Of a DNA stretch of 64,000 bases, positions 10,783-20,040 are shown one piece after another. Source of the stretch: Falsiroseomonas ponticola (lineage in GTDB: Bacteria > Pseudomonadota > Alphaproteobacteria > Acetobacterales > Acetobacteraceae). The translations under genes and the position numbers were made by a program. Within the stretch, counting starts at the first letter, position 1. Each line of letters opens with the position of its first letter. The notes beneath the pieces are model-generated. The model was not told the DNA's origin. It searched no databases and worked only from the letters and a program-made list of their open reading frames with translations. Location: the NCBI RefSeq assembly GCF_016805305.1, contig NZ_JAERQN010000005.1:372001-436000 (forward strand), written 5' to 3'.

Positions 10783-10811
10783 TTAGAGGCCCGTTCAGCC
10801 TTCGCCGCTAC
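10783..10811 (+). promoter_or_regulatory. Promoter-like block of chemoreceptor gene, copy 1
   Basis: TTAGA, 17 bases, CCGCTAC lies 49 bases before the chemoreceptor ATG. The same arrangement (TTAAG, 17 bases, GCGCTAC) lies before the other chemoreceptor gene at 31642-31670, and bases between the boxes also agree in part. The proximal half also has two TTAN-like half sites spaced by 7 bases, resembling a degenerate CtrA site. Function is inferred only from recurrence upstream of paralogues. Confidence 0.4.
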
Positions 10812-10860
10812 TGCTCCGCCGCTGGATAGGCCGGGCCCGCCAGGGCCCGGAGGAGTGACC

Positions 10861-12984
10861 ATGACCCTTCTTCGCAAGCTGGCGCCGATGGCGCTGTCGA
10901 TCCGCGGCGCGCTGCTGGGGGTGGTGGCCGTGCTGTCGCTGCTGGCCGCCGCCATGGCCGGGCTGCATGCCCTGAACGCCTGGTCCGTGCTGCGGCAGGC
11001 GGAGGAGGCGCAGGCCGAGGACCGCGCCGCCAACCGCTTCGCCGCCGGGCTGCACGACCTGCTGCTGGAAAGGCTGTTCACCGGCACCGCCCTGCAGGCG
11101 CCCGGCCCCATGCCGGCCGAGGCGCGCCAGCGCATGGAACAGCACCGGGCCGGCAACCGCGCGGCGCTGCGGGCGGAAGGCCTGCCCGCCGCGGCGTCCC
11201 TGCCGGGCGGCGCGGCGCTGCTGGAGAATTTCCGCACGGCGCTGCGGGATGCGGATGCGGTCCGCCAGCAGGCGGATCTGGCGCTCGGCCTGCCGCGGGA
11301 CCAGCGCCAGGCGGCCGCGATCCAGCCCTTCGTGCCCACCATGTCCCGCCTGCTGGAAGCCTCCACCCGGCTCTGGGCGGCCTATGCGCATGACGCGGCC
11401 GGGGAGGATGCGGTGCTGACGCGCCTCGCCACGCTGAAGGAGATCGGCTGGCGGATGCGCGAAGCCGCGGGCTTCGAACTCGGCCTGGTCGGCGTCTCCA
11501 TCAGCGGGGAACGGCCGCTGGAGCAGGGGCAGCTGACGCAGATCGCCGCCATGCGGTCGCGCATCGATGCGCTGTGGTCGCAGGTGGAGAACCTGGCCCC
11601 GGCCTCCGACCCCGCCACCCATCCCGCCCTGCGCGCCGCCTTCGAGACCATCCGCCAGCAGTATTTCGAGGGCTTCCGCCGCCGGGTGGATGAGGCGGTG
11701 CGGCGCGGCGCGGAAGCGCCCGGCGGCCGCTACGGCATGACCGGCCGCGAATGGATCGAGGGGGCCAACCCCATGGTCGGCACCCTGCTGCTGGTGCGCG
11801 ACGCCGCCGGCACGGCCAGCGAGGCGCATATGGAGGCGCTGGTCGATGCCAAGCGCGCCGCGCTCGCCTTCTCCGCCGGGGCCGCGCTGCTGGTGCTGCT
11901 GGTCGCGGTGGGCGCCGTCTGGATCGTGCTGCGGCGCGTGACGGCGCCGCTGGCGGGGCTTGCCGCCGCCACCGAACGGCTCGGCGCCGGGGAGCTGGAG
12001 ACGCCGATCCCCGGCATGGACCGGGGCGATGAGGTCGGCGCCGTGGCCCGCGCGCTCGGCAGCCTGCGGGACGGGTCCCGCCGGGCGCGGGAGCTGGAGG
12101 CCGCCGCCGCCGCCGACCGCGCGGCGCGGGAGGCCCGCCACCAGGCGATCGAGCGCGAGACGGGCGGCTTCGGCGATGCCGCCGCCGGCATCATGGCGCG
12201 GCTCGGCGATTCCGCCACCGCGCTGCGCCAGGCCGCGGATGCCATGGCGAGCGGCGTGGCCAGCGCCGGCCAGGCCGCCGCCACCACGGCGGAGGGCGCG
12301 GAGCGCAACGCCGCCAACCTCGCCTCCGTCGCCGCGGCGACCGAGGAGCTGACCGCCAGCATCGGGGAGATCAGCCGCCAGGTCGCCTCCGCCGCCGGCA
12401 TGGCGCGGGAGGCCGATGAGCGCGCCCGCAGCACCAACGCCACGGTGCTGAGCCTGGCGGAGGCGGCGGCGCAGATCGGCGACGTGGTGCGCCTGATCGG
12501 GGAGATCGCGGGCCAGACCAACCTCCTCGCCCTCAACGCCACCATCGAGGCCGCGCGGGCCGGCGATGCGGGCAAGGGCTTCGCGGTGGTGGCGAGCGAG
12601 GTGAAGACGCTGGCCGGCCAGACCGCCAAGGCGACGGAACAGATCAGCGCCCAGATCGGCGCCATCCAGTCGGCCACCGACCTCGCCGTCTCCGCCATCA
12701 AGGAGGTCGGCGGCAGCATCGCGCGGGTCAGCGAGGTGGCCACGGCCATCGCCGCCGCGGTGGAGGAACAGGGCAGCGCGACGCGGGAGATCGCGGGCAG
12801 CGTCCAGGTGGTGGCGCAGCAGAACGAGGAGGCGACCCGCATGATGCAGCAGGTCCAGGCCGCCGTCCGCAGCTCCGAGGCCCAGGCCCAGGCCGTGCAG
12901 GCCACCGGGGATGGCGTCTCCGCCGCCTCCGACGAGCTGCGCGGGCGGGTGGACCGGTTCCTGGCGGCCGTCCGGGCCGCCTGA
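10861..12984 (+). CDS. Methyl-accepting chemotaxis protein
   Basis: The 707-residue receptor has a first membrane helix at about residues 13-35, a periplasmic sensory region to about 330, a second helix at about 336-357 ([15 protein letters not shown]), a HAMP linker and a long cytoplasmic coiled-coil. The highly conserved signalling tip [18 protein letters not shown] is present near residue 550, so it should couple to CheA/CheW. No chemotaxis kinase genes are in the window. The C-terminus lacks a CheR/CheB-binding pentapeptide. Ligand is unknown. AGGAGTG precedes the ATG at 10861. It is a paralogue of the gene at 31710, with a similar C-terminal RFLAAVRAA. Confidence 0.93.
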   Translation: MTLLRKLAPMALSIRGALLGVVAVLSLLAAAMAGLHALNAWSVLRQAEEAQAEDRAANRFAAGLHDLLLERLFTGTALQAPGPMPAEARQRMEQHRAGNRAALRAEGLPAAASLPGGAALLENFRTALRDADAVRQQADLALGLPRDQRQAAAIQPFVPTMSRLLEASTRLWAAYAHDAAGEDAVLTRLATLKEIGWRMREAAGFELGLVGVSISGERPLEQGQLTQIAAMRSRIDALWSQVENLAPASDPATHPALRAAFETIRQQYFEGFRRRVDEAVRRGAEAPGGRYGMTGREWIEGANPMVGTLLLVRDAAGTASEAHMEALVDAKRAALAFSAGAALLVLLVAVGAVWIVLRRVTAPLAGLAAATERLGAGELETPIPGMDRGDEVGAVARALGSLRDGSRRARELEAAAAADRAAREARHQAIERETGGFGDAAAGIMARLGDSATALRQAADAMASGVASAGQAAATTAEGAERNAANLASVAAATEELTASIGEISRQVASAAGMAREADERARSTNATVLSLAEAAAQIGDVVRLIGEIAGQTNLLALNATIEAARAGDAGKGFAVVASEVKTLAGQTAKATEQISAQIGAIQSATDLAVSAIKEVGGSIARVSEVATAIAAAVEEQGSATREIAGSVQVVAQQNEEATRMMQQVQAAVRSSEAQAQAVQATGDGVSAASDELRGRVDRFLAAVRAA

Positions 12985-13061
12985 GCCCCGTTCCAGGCTT
13001 CGACATCGCGCGCGTGATGGGCTAGACCCCGGGGGACAGGAACGAAGCACGAATCTGACCC

Positions 13062-15296
13062 ATGCCGGATGACATCAAGGCGGTCCCCCCGGGGGGCAAT
13101 GAGCGAGAGACGCGCCTGGCCGATGCGCTGTCGGAGCGCTACCTGGCCTATGCGCTGTCCACCATCGTCAGCCGGTCGCTGCCGGATGTGCGGGATGGGC
13201 TGAAGCCGGTGCATCGCCGGCTGCTCTACGCCATGCACCAGCTGAAGCTGGACCCGGCCGCCGGCTTCAAGAAATGCGCCCGCATCGTCGGCGACGTGAT
13301 GGGCAAGTACCATCCGCATGGCGACAGCAGCATCTACGAAGCGCTGGTCCGCCAGGCGCAGGAATTCGCCGCGCGCTATCCCCTCGTCGAAGGCCAGGGC
13401 AATTTCGGCAATATCGACGGCGATAACGCCGCGGCCATGCGCTACACGGAAGCGCGGCTGACGGAGGTGGCGCAGGCCCTCCTCGACGGGATCGAGGAGA
13501 ATGCCGTCGATTTCCGCGCCACCTATGACGGGGAGGAGAAGGAGCCGCTGGTGCTCCCGGCGGCCTTCCCGAACCTGCTGGCCAATGGCGCGGCCGGCAT
13601 CGCGGTGGGCATGGCGACCTCCATCCCGCCGCACAATGCGGGCGAACTCTGCGGCGCCGCCATCGCGCTGATCGAGAAGCCGGACGCCACGGTCGATGAC
13701 CTGCTGGCCCATGTGAAGGGCCCGGATTTCCCGACCGGCGGCCTGCTGGTGGAAGGCGCGGAGAGCATCCGCGAGGCCTATGCGACGGGCCGCGGCGGCT
13801 TCCGGCTGCGCGCGCAGTGGAAGACGGAGCCGCTGAAGAACGGCACCTGGCAGATCGTGGTGACGGAGATTCCCTACCAGGTCCAGAAGTCGCGCCTGAT
13901 CGAGCAGATCGCGCAACTGATGGAGGAGAAGAAGCTGCCGCTGCTGGGCGATGTGCGTGACGAGAGCACCGATGTCGTCCGCCTGGTGCTGGAGCCGAAG
14001 AGCCGCGCCGTCGATCCGAAGATGCTGATGGAGACGCTGTTCCGCAATTCCGCACTGGAGACGCGCTTCCCGCTCAACATGAACGTGCTGGATGCCGACC
14101 GCACCCCGCGCGTGATGGGGCTGAAGGAGGTGCTGCGCTGCTGGCTGGACCACCGGCATGTGGTGCTGGTGCGGCGGTCGGAGCATCGCCTGGCGGCCAT
14201 CGCGCGGCGGCTGGAGATCCTGGACGGCTACCTCATCGTCTATCTCAACCTCGATGAGGTGATCCGCATCGTCCGCTACGAGGACAAGCCGAAGGAGGTG
14301 CTGATGAGCACCTTCTCGCTGACCGATGTGCAGGCGACCTCCATCCTCGACATGCGGCTGCGCGCGCTGCGCAAGCTGGAGGAGATGGAGATCCGGAAGG
14401 AGCACAAGAAGCTCAGCACGGAACAGAAGCGCCTGCAGGGCCTGCTCTCCAGCGAGGCGAAGCGCTGGGCCGCGATCGCGGAGGAGATCGCGGAGACGCG
14501 GCGCAGATTCGGCGAGGAGACGGCGCTCGGCAAGCGGCGCACCGAGGTCGGCGGCGCGGCTTCCGAGATCGTGGTGGATGAGAACGCCTTCGTGGAGCGC
14601 GAGCCCATCACCGTGATCCTGTCGGAGAAGGGCTGGATCCGCGCGCAGAAGGGCCACCTGCCCGCCGATGCGGAACTGCGCTTCAAGGAAGGCGATGCGC
14701 TGAAATACGCCCTGCATGCGGAGACGACGGACCGCATCGTCGTCTTCGCTACCAATGGCCGCGCCTTCACCCTGAAGGCCGATGCCATCCCGCGCGGCCG
14801 CGGCGATGGCCAGCCCGTGCGCCTCATGCTCGACCTGACGAATGAGGACGACGTGGTGACCATGTTCGTCCACAAGGACGGCATCCGCTACCTGGTCGCG
14901 GGGCAGGACGGGAAGGGCTTCCTGGTGAAGGCGGAGGACCTGCTGGCGGAGAAGCGCACCGGCAAGCAGGTGCTGGTGCTCGACCCGGGCAAGGAAGCCG
15001 CCTGCTGCAAGGTGGCGGAGGGCGACATGGTCGCGGTGATCGGGGACAACCGGAAGCTGCTGGTCTTCCCGCTGGAACAGGTGCCGGAGATGACGCGCGG
15101 CCGCGGCGTGCAGCTGCAGGGCTACAAGGATGGCGGCCTGGCGGATGTGCAGGTCTTCGCCGCCAAGGCCGGGCTGCGGTGGAAATACGGGTCGGGCGTG
15201 CGGACGGAAACCGACCTGCGCGAATGGCGCGGCAACCGCGCCGGCGCCGGCAAGCAGCCGCCCAACGGCTTCCCGCGCAGCAACCGCTTCGACTGA
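13062..15296 (+). CDS. parC: DNA topoisomerase IV subunit A
   Basis: ParC carries the DNA-breaking tyrosine of topoisomerase IV, which unlinks daughter chromosomes. The 744-residue length and the short C-terminal domain fit ParC rather than GyrA. The catalytic Tyr is Tyr128 in [10 protein letters not shown]. The quinolone-determining region reads [17 protein letters not shown], with Ser89 and Glu93 at the positions of Escherichia coli Ser80 and Glu84, so it looks like the susceptible form. A GyrA-box-type QRRGG motif is not seen. The gene stands alone, 77 bases after the chemoreceptor gene, and converges with the repeat-protein gene. Confidence 0.95.
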   Translation: MPDDIKAVPPGGNERETRLADALSERYLAYALSTIVSRSLPDVRDGLKPVHRRLLYAMHQLKLDPAAGFKKCARIVGDVMGKYHPHGDSSIYEALVRQAQEFAARYPLVEGQGNFGNIDGDNAAAMRYTEARLTEVAQALLDGIEENAVDFRATYDGEEKEPLVLPAAFPNLLANGAAGIAVGMATSIPPHNAGELCGAAIALIEKPDATVDDLLAHVKGPDFPTGGLLVEGAESIREAYATGRGGFRLRAQWKTEPLKNGTWQIVVTEIPYQVQKSRLIEQIAQLMEEKKLPLLGDVRDESTDVVRLVLEPKSRAVDPKMLMETLFRNSALETRFPLNMNVLDADRTPRVMGLKEVLRCWLDHRHVVLVRRSEHRLAAIARRLEILDGYLIVYLNLDEVIRIVRYEDKPKEVLMSTFSLTDVQATSILDMRLRALRKLEEMEIRKEHKKLSTEQKRLQGLLSSEAKRWAAIAEEIAETRRRFGEETALGKRRTEVGGAASEIVVDENAFVEREPITVILSEKGWIRAQKGHLPADAELRFKEGDALKYALHAETTDRIVVFATNGRAFTLKADAIPRGRGDGQPVRLMLDLTNEDDVVTMFVHKDGIRYLVAGQDGKGFLVKAEDLLAEKRTGKQVLVLDPGKEAACCKVAEGDMVAVIGDNRKLLVFPLEQVPEMTRGRGVQLQGYKDGGLADVQVFAAKAGLRWKYGSGVRTETDLREWRGNRAGAGKQPPNGFPRSNRFD

Positions 15297-15303
15297 AGTT
15301 CGA

Positions 15304-16026
15304 TCAGGTCGTGCCGGTGCCGATGATGTCGCCGCTGGCCCCGTAGGTGATGGTGTAGGTGGTCCAGGCGAAGTCGTCGTTGAGGTCGTAGTCGGTGGCG
15401 GTCCGGCCGCCATCCGCGCGGTATTCGATGACGTAGTCCAGCCGCCCGGCGCTGTCGTAATCCTCCGCCAGGATCGACCCGTCGGTCCTGGTCGTGACGG
15501 CATAGTCGCGGTTGCCGGTCCGCGGATCATGGTCGATCGCCTCGACCCGCCCGTCGCGGTAGCGGGTGATGACGTAGTCGAGCAGCCCGGTGGCGGGATC
15601 GTAGTCCGAGGCCTTCGAGGTGTAGTCGCGCACCGGCTGCGCGCGGAAGTCGAAGCTCAGGACGGCCTCGTACACATAGTCCACCGCGCCATTCGCCGCG
15701 GTCAGCGTGACGGTGTCGCGATGCTGGATCGGCGTGCCGTCGAGCAGGCCGTAATAGGACAGGTCCCGCCGATACCGGCTGCCATCGTCCATCAGCGCCT
15801 CGACCCGCTCCAGCACCGGTGTCTGGTTGCGGATGCTCCGGGTCTCCGAATAGCTGGTCCAGGCCTCGCGGTTCGTGAGGTCGTAGTCGGTCAGCGCCAG
15901 GACCACCCGCAGCGACAGCACCGGGTCGTCGTAGAGGGTGACGACGATATCGACCCTGCCGGTCGCGTCATCGGTGACCGTGGTCGTGGTGGTGTAGGCG
16001 TTGACCGTTGTGACGACGACGCCCAA
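15304..16026 (-). CDS. Unknown protein with tandem Tyr/Asp repeats
   Basis: I do not recognise this 240-residue protein. Its C-terminal half has about four tandem units of roughly 24 residues (about 140-163, 164-187, 188-210, 211-235). Each begins DYD or DHD, followed by a small-residue turn, LDYV/RDYA, and a T/R-x-DG turn. A looser copy (TDYDLTNREAWTSY) lies at about 46-60. The pattern suggests a beta-hairpin repeat. The N-terminus is Thr/Val-rich with no signal peptide. The TTG start at 16026 is chosen because GGAG lies seven bases upstream; longer frames run into bpt. It converges with parC, 7 bases apart. Function unknown. Confidence 0.65.
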   Translation of the reverse strand: MGVVVTTVNAYTTTTTVTDDATGRVDIVVTLYDDPVLSLRVVLALTDYDLTNREAWTSYSETRSIRNQTPVLERVEALMDDGSRYRRDLSYYGLLDGTPIQHRDTVTLTAANGAVDYVYEAVLSFDFRAQPVRDYTSKASDYDPATGLLDYVITRYRDGRVEAIDHDPRTGNRDYAVTTRTDGSILAEDYDSAGRLDYVIEYRADGGRTATDYDLNDDFAWTTYTITYGASGDIIGTGTT

Positions 16027-16124
16027 GGGAGTTCTCCAACCGCGCAGCGCACCGCAGGTGGAACGATCGTCCCGCCGCCGCCGCTGCCCTGTCAAGCGAA
16101 CGCGGCGCCCGGCTCGCCCGAACG

Positions 16125-16270
16125 TTACCGCGCCAGCACGTCCATGGTTCGGGACAGGAAGTCGAGGAAGGCGCGCAGCTTGGGGCTGGTCGCGCCTTCC
16201 GCGCTGAACAGCGCATGCAGCGCGGCGCCTCACTAGGCGTAAGGTCCAGCAGCTCGCCCCGCGCCTGAAG
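16125..16270 (-). pseudogene. Relic of a LysR-family regulator C-terminus
   Basis: On the minus strand about 150 bases still read as the end of a LysR-type effector domain. One frame gives ALQARGELLDLTPSE, and a shifted frame gives LHALFSAEGATSPKLRAF followed by LDFLSRTMDVLAR and a stop at 16125-16127. LysR proteins usually end this way (gly-Glu-Leu-Val, a Pro-rich turn, then His-Ala-Val-Phe and a final helix). The frame changes near 16225-16235, and the DNA-binding part is missing because bpt begins immediately upstream. I read it as a decayed, truncated remnant. Confidence 0.6.
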
Positions 16271-16286
16271 CGCGGAGGCGGCGCGG

Positions 16287-17063
16287 TCAGCCGGTGACGC
16301 TGACCTTCTCCACGCCCTCGGGCGGCGCGGCTTCCGCGCCATCCTCCGGCAGCACGCGCCAGACGCCGCCGGACAGCGTCTCGCTCGGCCGGAAGCGGGC
16401 CTTGTAGGCCATCTTCGGGCTCTGGGGCACCCAGTAGCCGAGATAGACGTAAGGAAGGCCGAGGCTGCGGGCCCGCGACACCAGCCAGAGGATGGCATAG
16501 GTGCCGAGGCTGCGGCGCGTCTCCTCCGGCGCATAGAAGGAATAGACGGCCGAGAGCCCGTCGCTCAGCCAATCCGTCAGGCAGGCGCCGAGCAGCCGCC
16601 CGCCGCCATCCCGGAACTCGACCACGCCCGTGGTGATGGGCGTGTCCTCCACCATGGCGCGGTAGTCGTAGAAGCCCATCGCCGCCATGTCGCCATCGCC
16701 ATGCCGGGCGCCCTGGTAGCGCTGGAACAGCGCGAACTGCTCGGCGCTCGCCCGCGCCGGCATCTCCGCCGTCACCAGGTCGGCGTTGAAGCGCATCACC
16801 TTCCGCTGGGTGCGGTCGGGGGTGAAGGCGTTGGCGACGATGCGGATCGGGATGCAGGCGCGGCAGCCCGGGCAGACCGGCGAATAGGCGATGTTGTGGC
16901 TGCGCCGGAACCCGGCGCGGGAGAGGCGGTCATGCAGCGCCTCCGCATCCCCGCCCGCCAGCTCGGTCACGATCTTCCGTTCCGTCCGGCCTGCCAGGTA
17001 GGGGCAGGGCAGCGGCGCGGTGGTGTAGAAGAACTGCGGACGGCGGGTGGCGCGTTGGAGCAT
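16287..17063 (-). CDS. bpt: Aspartate/glutamate leucyltransferase (arginyltransferase family)
   Basis: The 258-residue protein matches bacterial Bpt, which transfers leucine from leucyl-tRNA to N-terminal Asp or Glu of proteins so that ClpS/ClpAP can degrade them (N-degron pathway). Evidence is the ATE-type N-terminal cysteine cluster (CPYLAG then CPGCRACIPIRI), and the C-terminal GNAT-like part containing SAVYSFYAPEE and YVYLGYWVPQSPKMAYKARF, which are signature stretches. Many annotations call this family arginyltransferase, but bacterial members with this layout were shown to prefer leucine. The RDD gene lies just upstream and is likely co-transcribed, a common alphaproteobacterial arrangement. 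Confidence 0.9.
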   Translation of the reverse strand: MLQRATRRPQFFYTTAPLPCPYLAGRTERKIVTELAGGDAEALHDRLSRAGFRRSHNIAYSPVCPGCRACIPIRIVANAFTPDRTQRKVMRFNADLVTAEMPARASAEQFALFQRYQGARHGDGDMAAMGFYDYRAMVEDTPITTGVVEFRDGGGRLLGACLTDWLSDGLSAVYSFYAPEETRRSLGTYAILWLVSRARSLGLPYVYLGYWVPQSPKMAYKARFRPSETLSGGVWRVLPEDGAEAAPPEGVEKVSVTG

Positions 17064-17102
17064 GTTTCTCAGGCTCTACTGTCCGCGTTGGCCGCTGGCA
17101 AA

Positions 17103-17606
17103 TCAACCATCCTCGGCAATGAATCGGCCCGGGCGGCGTTCGGCCTGCAGCGCCGCGGCCCGCACCACGATGGTGTCGGAAAACAGGTCGTGCAGGGTGC
17201 GGGAGCGGGAGGAGAAGAAGGCCGCCAGCAGCGGCACGCCCCCCGCCGCCCAGGACAGGGCGAGCAGGGTGGTGCTGGTGAAGGCCTGGCCGAAGCTCGG
17301 ATGGCCGGTATCCGACTCCGACCGCACGACCAGCCCCATCAGCGCCTGGCCCGGCGTGGCGGAAAGGGGCGACCCGATCGACAGCGTGCCGTAGAGGATC
17401 GGCAGCACCAGCCCCCAGGGCAGCACGAACAGCCCGCCGGCCAGGCCCAGCGTCAGCAGCGCCAGCAGCCCGGTGCCGCCCCAGACCAGCCAGGACAGGA
17501 TGAACAGGATCGCGCCATCGATCAGCCAGGCGGCGACGCGGCGGCCGATCACGCCCTCATAGGGGCGTGGCCGGTCATCGGCGGCGCTGGCGCGGTTCTG
17601 GTTCAC
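17103..17606 (-). CDS. RDD-family membrane protein
   Basis: This 167-residue protein begins YEGVIGRRVAAWLIDGAILF, the Arg-Asp-containing first helix that defines RDD proteins. Further hydrophobic segments are at about 49-75 and 110-130, with a TPGQALMGLVV turn between that is also conserved. RDD proteins are inner-membrane proteins, some linked to sodium/proton exchange, but the role here is unknown. Its start overlaps the 3' end of the acylase gene by 32 bases, and bpt follows 39 bases later, so the three genes likely form one minus-strand unit. Confidence 0.85.
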   Translation of the reverse strand: MNQNRASAADDRPRPYEGVIGRRVAAWLIDGAILFILSWLVWGGTGLLALLTLGLAGGLFVLPWGLVLPILYGTLSIGSPLSATPGQALMGLVVRSESDTGHPSFGQAFTSTTLLALSWAAGGVPLLAAFFSSRSRTLHDLFSDTIVVRAAALQAERRPGRFIAEDG

Positions 17607-19962
17607 TGGGCACTCCCGGTGCTTCGGGCTTGAGGCGGATCGTGCCGGTCACCATGGCCGGCACCCGCCCGAGGCGCACAACGTCCCCATCCCGCCAGCG
17701 TTGCAGCAGGTCATCCCAATGCGGTGAAAAAGGATGGCCGGACTGGCCGGTGGCGATGATGGCGACCGCGCCGTCGGGATCGCCGAGGTCGAAGGCCGCG
17801 CGCAGCCCCGCGCCATGCAGATGGGTATAGGGCTGGTCGCCGCCGCCCCGCATGCCGCCGCGCGACAGCGTCTCCCCATCCCCCGGGCTCGGCACCTCCA
17901 GCCGCGTCATCGGGCCGAGCACGGGGATGAAGCGCAGGATGGGGTGTTCGAAGGTGGCGACATGGGCGCGGCCCCAGAGCCATTTCGCGGGGTCGCCGCC
18001 CTGGGCGGCCTCGATCTCCGCCGTCGCCTCGGCCAGGGCGCGGGCCAGCAGGGGGCCGCAGCCCGGCGCCCCGCACCAGGCGGCGGCGCGGGCCGGGTCG
18101 GTCAGCAGCAGGCGGGTGAATTCGGGGCCGGCGGCGGTGCCCTCCGGCGCGCCGCCCTGGGCGAGCGCCAGGCGCCGGAAGGCGCGGAGCCAGGCGTGAT
18201 AGACCAAAGGCTGCGGCGCCTCCGCCCGCATGGCCCCGTCCCAGTCCCGCAGCAGCGCCTGGGCGCGGCCCGGCAGGCCGGGGGGCGCGGGCACCGCCAG
18301 CAGGGCGGGCAGCACCTCCCGCGCCAGCAGGGAGACGATGTCGTTCTGCATGGCGGCGAAATGCGCCAGGTCGTGCTTCGGGCGTTCGGCCAGCAATTCC
18401 CGGATGCGCCGCAGGCGCCAGTCGCCATACCAGTCCACGCCCAGGAACACCGGGTGGTCCGCCGGCGCCGGCCGCGAATTGGCGTTGGCGATCTGCCCGC
18501 TGGCCGGGTTCTCGATGTGCGGCATGGCGTCGAAGGGCACGAAGCCGGTCCAGTCCATGCTGCCATCCCAGCCGCGGGCGGGCAGGCGTCCATCGCCGGC
18601 GCGGCGGATCGGCGTGCGGCCCACCAGGTATTGCGCGATCGCGCCCTCGGCCGAGGCCACCATCAGGTTCTGCGGCGGGCTGGTGAACAGGCTCGCGGCG
18701 GCGCGCGCCTCCGCGAGGGTTGTCGCGCGGTTCAGCGCCAGCAGCGCCGCCGCCGCCGTGTCCCGCGGCGCCAGGTTGGCCATGGAGACGGCGAGGACAT
18801 GGCCCTGGTCGGCCGCCAGCCCGTCGAGGCCGGAGATGACCGGGCCGTGCCGCGTCTCCCTGACGCGCAGCACCTCCGGCTCCGCCCGGCCGCGCACGGC
18901 GATGCGTTCCTCCCGCACCGTGAAGGGGCGGGGGCCGTCCGGGGTTTCGTAGGCATCGGGCCCGGCCAGGCGTTCGACGAAGACGTCCTGCGTGTCCGAA
19001 TGGGTGGTGGTGAAGCCCCAGGCCAGGCGCTGGTTGCGCCCGATGACGATGGCCGGCACGCCCGGCGCCGTGGCGCCCGCGCGGAAGCGTCCATCCGGGA
19101 AGTCGATGCGCGCGAGGTACCAGAGGATGGGCGCCTGGAAGCCCAGATGCGGGTCGTTCGCCAGCATCGGCGCCCCCGACACGCTCCGCGCCCCCGTCAC
19201 GGTCCAGGCGTTGGAGGCGCTGTCCGGCAGCGGCGCATCCACGCCGAAGACCGGCACGGCCGCCAGGATGCGGGCCAGCGGCACGGCGCCGGGCAGGGCG
19301 GCAAGGTCCGGCCGCCCGGCGCTGGCATCGCGGGGCCAGAGGTCATCCAGCCGGTCCGGCGGCAGCGCCCCGGCCTGGCGGGCATATTCCAGCTCCCGCC
19401 GCCAATTGCCGGACAGCCACAGGCCCATGACCTTGCCCCAGAGCAGGCTGTCCACCGGGCGCCAGGGCTCGGGCTCCCCGATCGCGAGGAATTCCGGCGC
19501 CGCCAGGCGCCCGCGCGCGGCGATCAGGGCATTCACCCCTTCCGCATAGGCCTCCAGCAGGTCCCGCGCCTCGGCCGGCAGGGCGGCGAGGTCGGCTTCC
19601 GCCGACTGCACGAGGCCGAGGGTGCGGGAGAAGCGGTCGAGCCGGAGCGCGGAGGCGCCGGCGATCTCCGCCAGGCGCCCGGCGGCGCCGCGGCGCATCG
19701 CCTCCATCTGGAACATGCGGTCGCGCGCATGCAGCCAGCCCAGCGCGACCGCGGCATCGCGTTCGGTCGCGGCCTCGATGCGGGGGATGCCGTGCTCGTC
19801 CAGGCTGATGGCGACGGGGGCGGAGAGGGTGGGTATCCCCGGCTCCTCCCGCGCATCGGGCAGGCTGGAGGAGACGAGGCCGAAGCCGAAGGCGACCGCG
19901 ATGCCGGCGAGGATGAGCAGCAGGACGAGGAGGCGGCCGGCGAAGCCGAGGAGGATGCGCAT
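17575..19962 (-). CDS. Penicillin acylase-family (S45) N-terminal-nucleophile hydrolase
   Basis: The 795-residue precursor has an N-terminal hydrophobic helix (about residues 3-30, a signal peptide or anchor) and an S45 layout. The small subunit carries ALGWLHARDRMFQMEAMRRG. A processing site is followed by the nucleophile Ser250 (SNAWTVTG). NDPHLGFQAP and WGFTTTHSDTQDVFVE lie in the large subunit. Self-cleavage before Ser250 would give two chains in the periplasm. Family members hydrolyse amides such as beta-lactam side chains or N-acyl-homoserine lactones; which applies here cannot be told. Homology is strong across the whole length. Confidence 0.9.
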   Translation of the reverse strand: MRILLGFAGRLLVLLLILAGIAVAFGFGLVSSSLPDAREEPGIPTLSAPVAISLDEHGIPRIEAATERDAAVALGWLHARDRMFQMEAMRRGAAGRLAEIAGASALRLDRFSRTLGLVQSAEADLAALPAEARDLLEAYAEGVNALIAARGRLAAPEFLAIGEPEPWRPVDSLLWGKVMGLWLSGNWRRELEYARQAGALPPDRLDDLWPRDASAGRPDLAALPGAVPLARILAAVPVFGVDAPLPDSASNAWTVTGARSVSGAPMLANDPHLGFQAPILWYLARIDFPDGRFRAGATAPGVPAIVIGRNQRLAWGFTTTHSDTQDVFVERLAGPDAYETPDGPRPFTVREERIAVRGRAEPEVLRVRETRHGPVISGLDGLAADQGHVLAVSMANLAPRDTAAAALLALNRATTLAEARAAASLFTSPPQNLMVASAEGAIAQYLVGRTPIRRAGDGRLPARGWDGSMDWTGFVPFDAMPHIENPASGQIANANSRPAPADHPVFLGVDWYGDWRLRRIRELLAERPKHDLAHFAAMQNDIVSLLAREVLPALLAVPAPPGLPGRAQALLRDWDGAMRAEAPQPLVYHAWLRAFRRLALAQGGAPEGTAAGPEFTRLLLTDPARAAAWCGAPGCGPLLARALAEATAEIEAAQGGDPAKWLWGRAHVATFEHPILRFIPVLGPMTRLEVPSPGDGETLSRGGMRGGGDQPYTHLHGAGLRAAFDLGDPDGAVAIIATGQSGHPFSPHWDDLLQRWRDGDVVRLGRVPAMVTGTIRLKPEAPGVPSEPEPRQRRR

Positions 19963-20040
19963 GGGGCGGGAGATGGACCGCCCGGGCCGGAAAGGGAAGC
20001 GGCCGGGCCCGCCGGCCGCCCCCCGCGCGGCCCGGCCGCG

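Noticed and set aside
11730-15530. A very long open frame on the minus strand across the chemoreceptor and parC
   Set aside because: It mirrors two clear plus-strand genes with strong family motifs. In DNA this GC-rich, stop codons are rare in the antisense frame. The Ser/Ala/Arg-rich translation has no motif.
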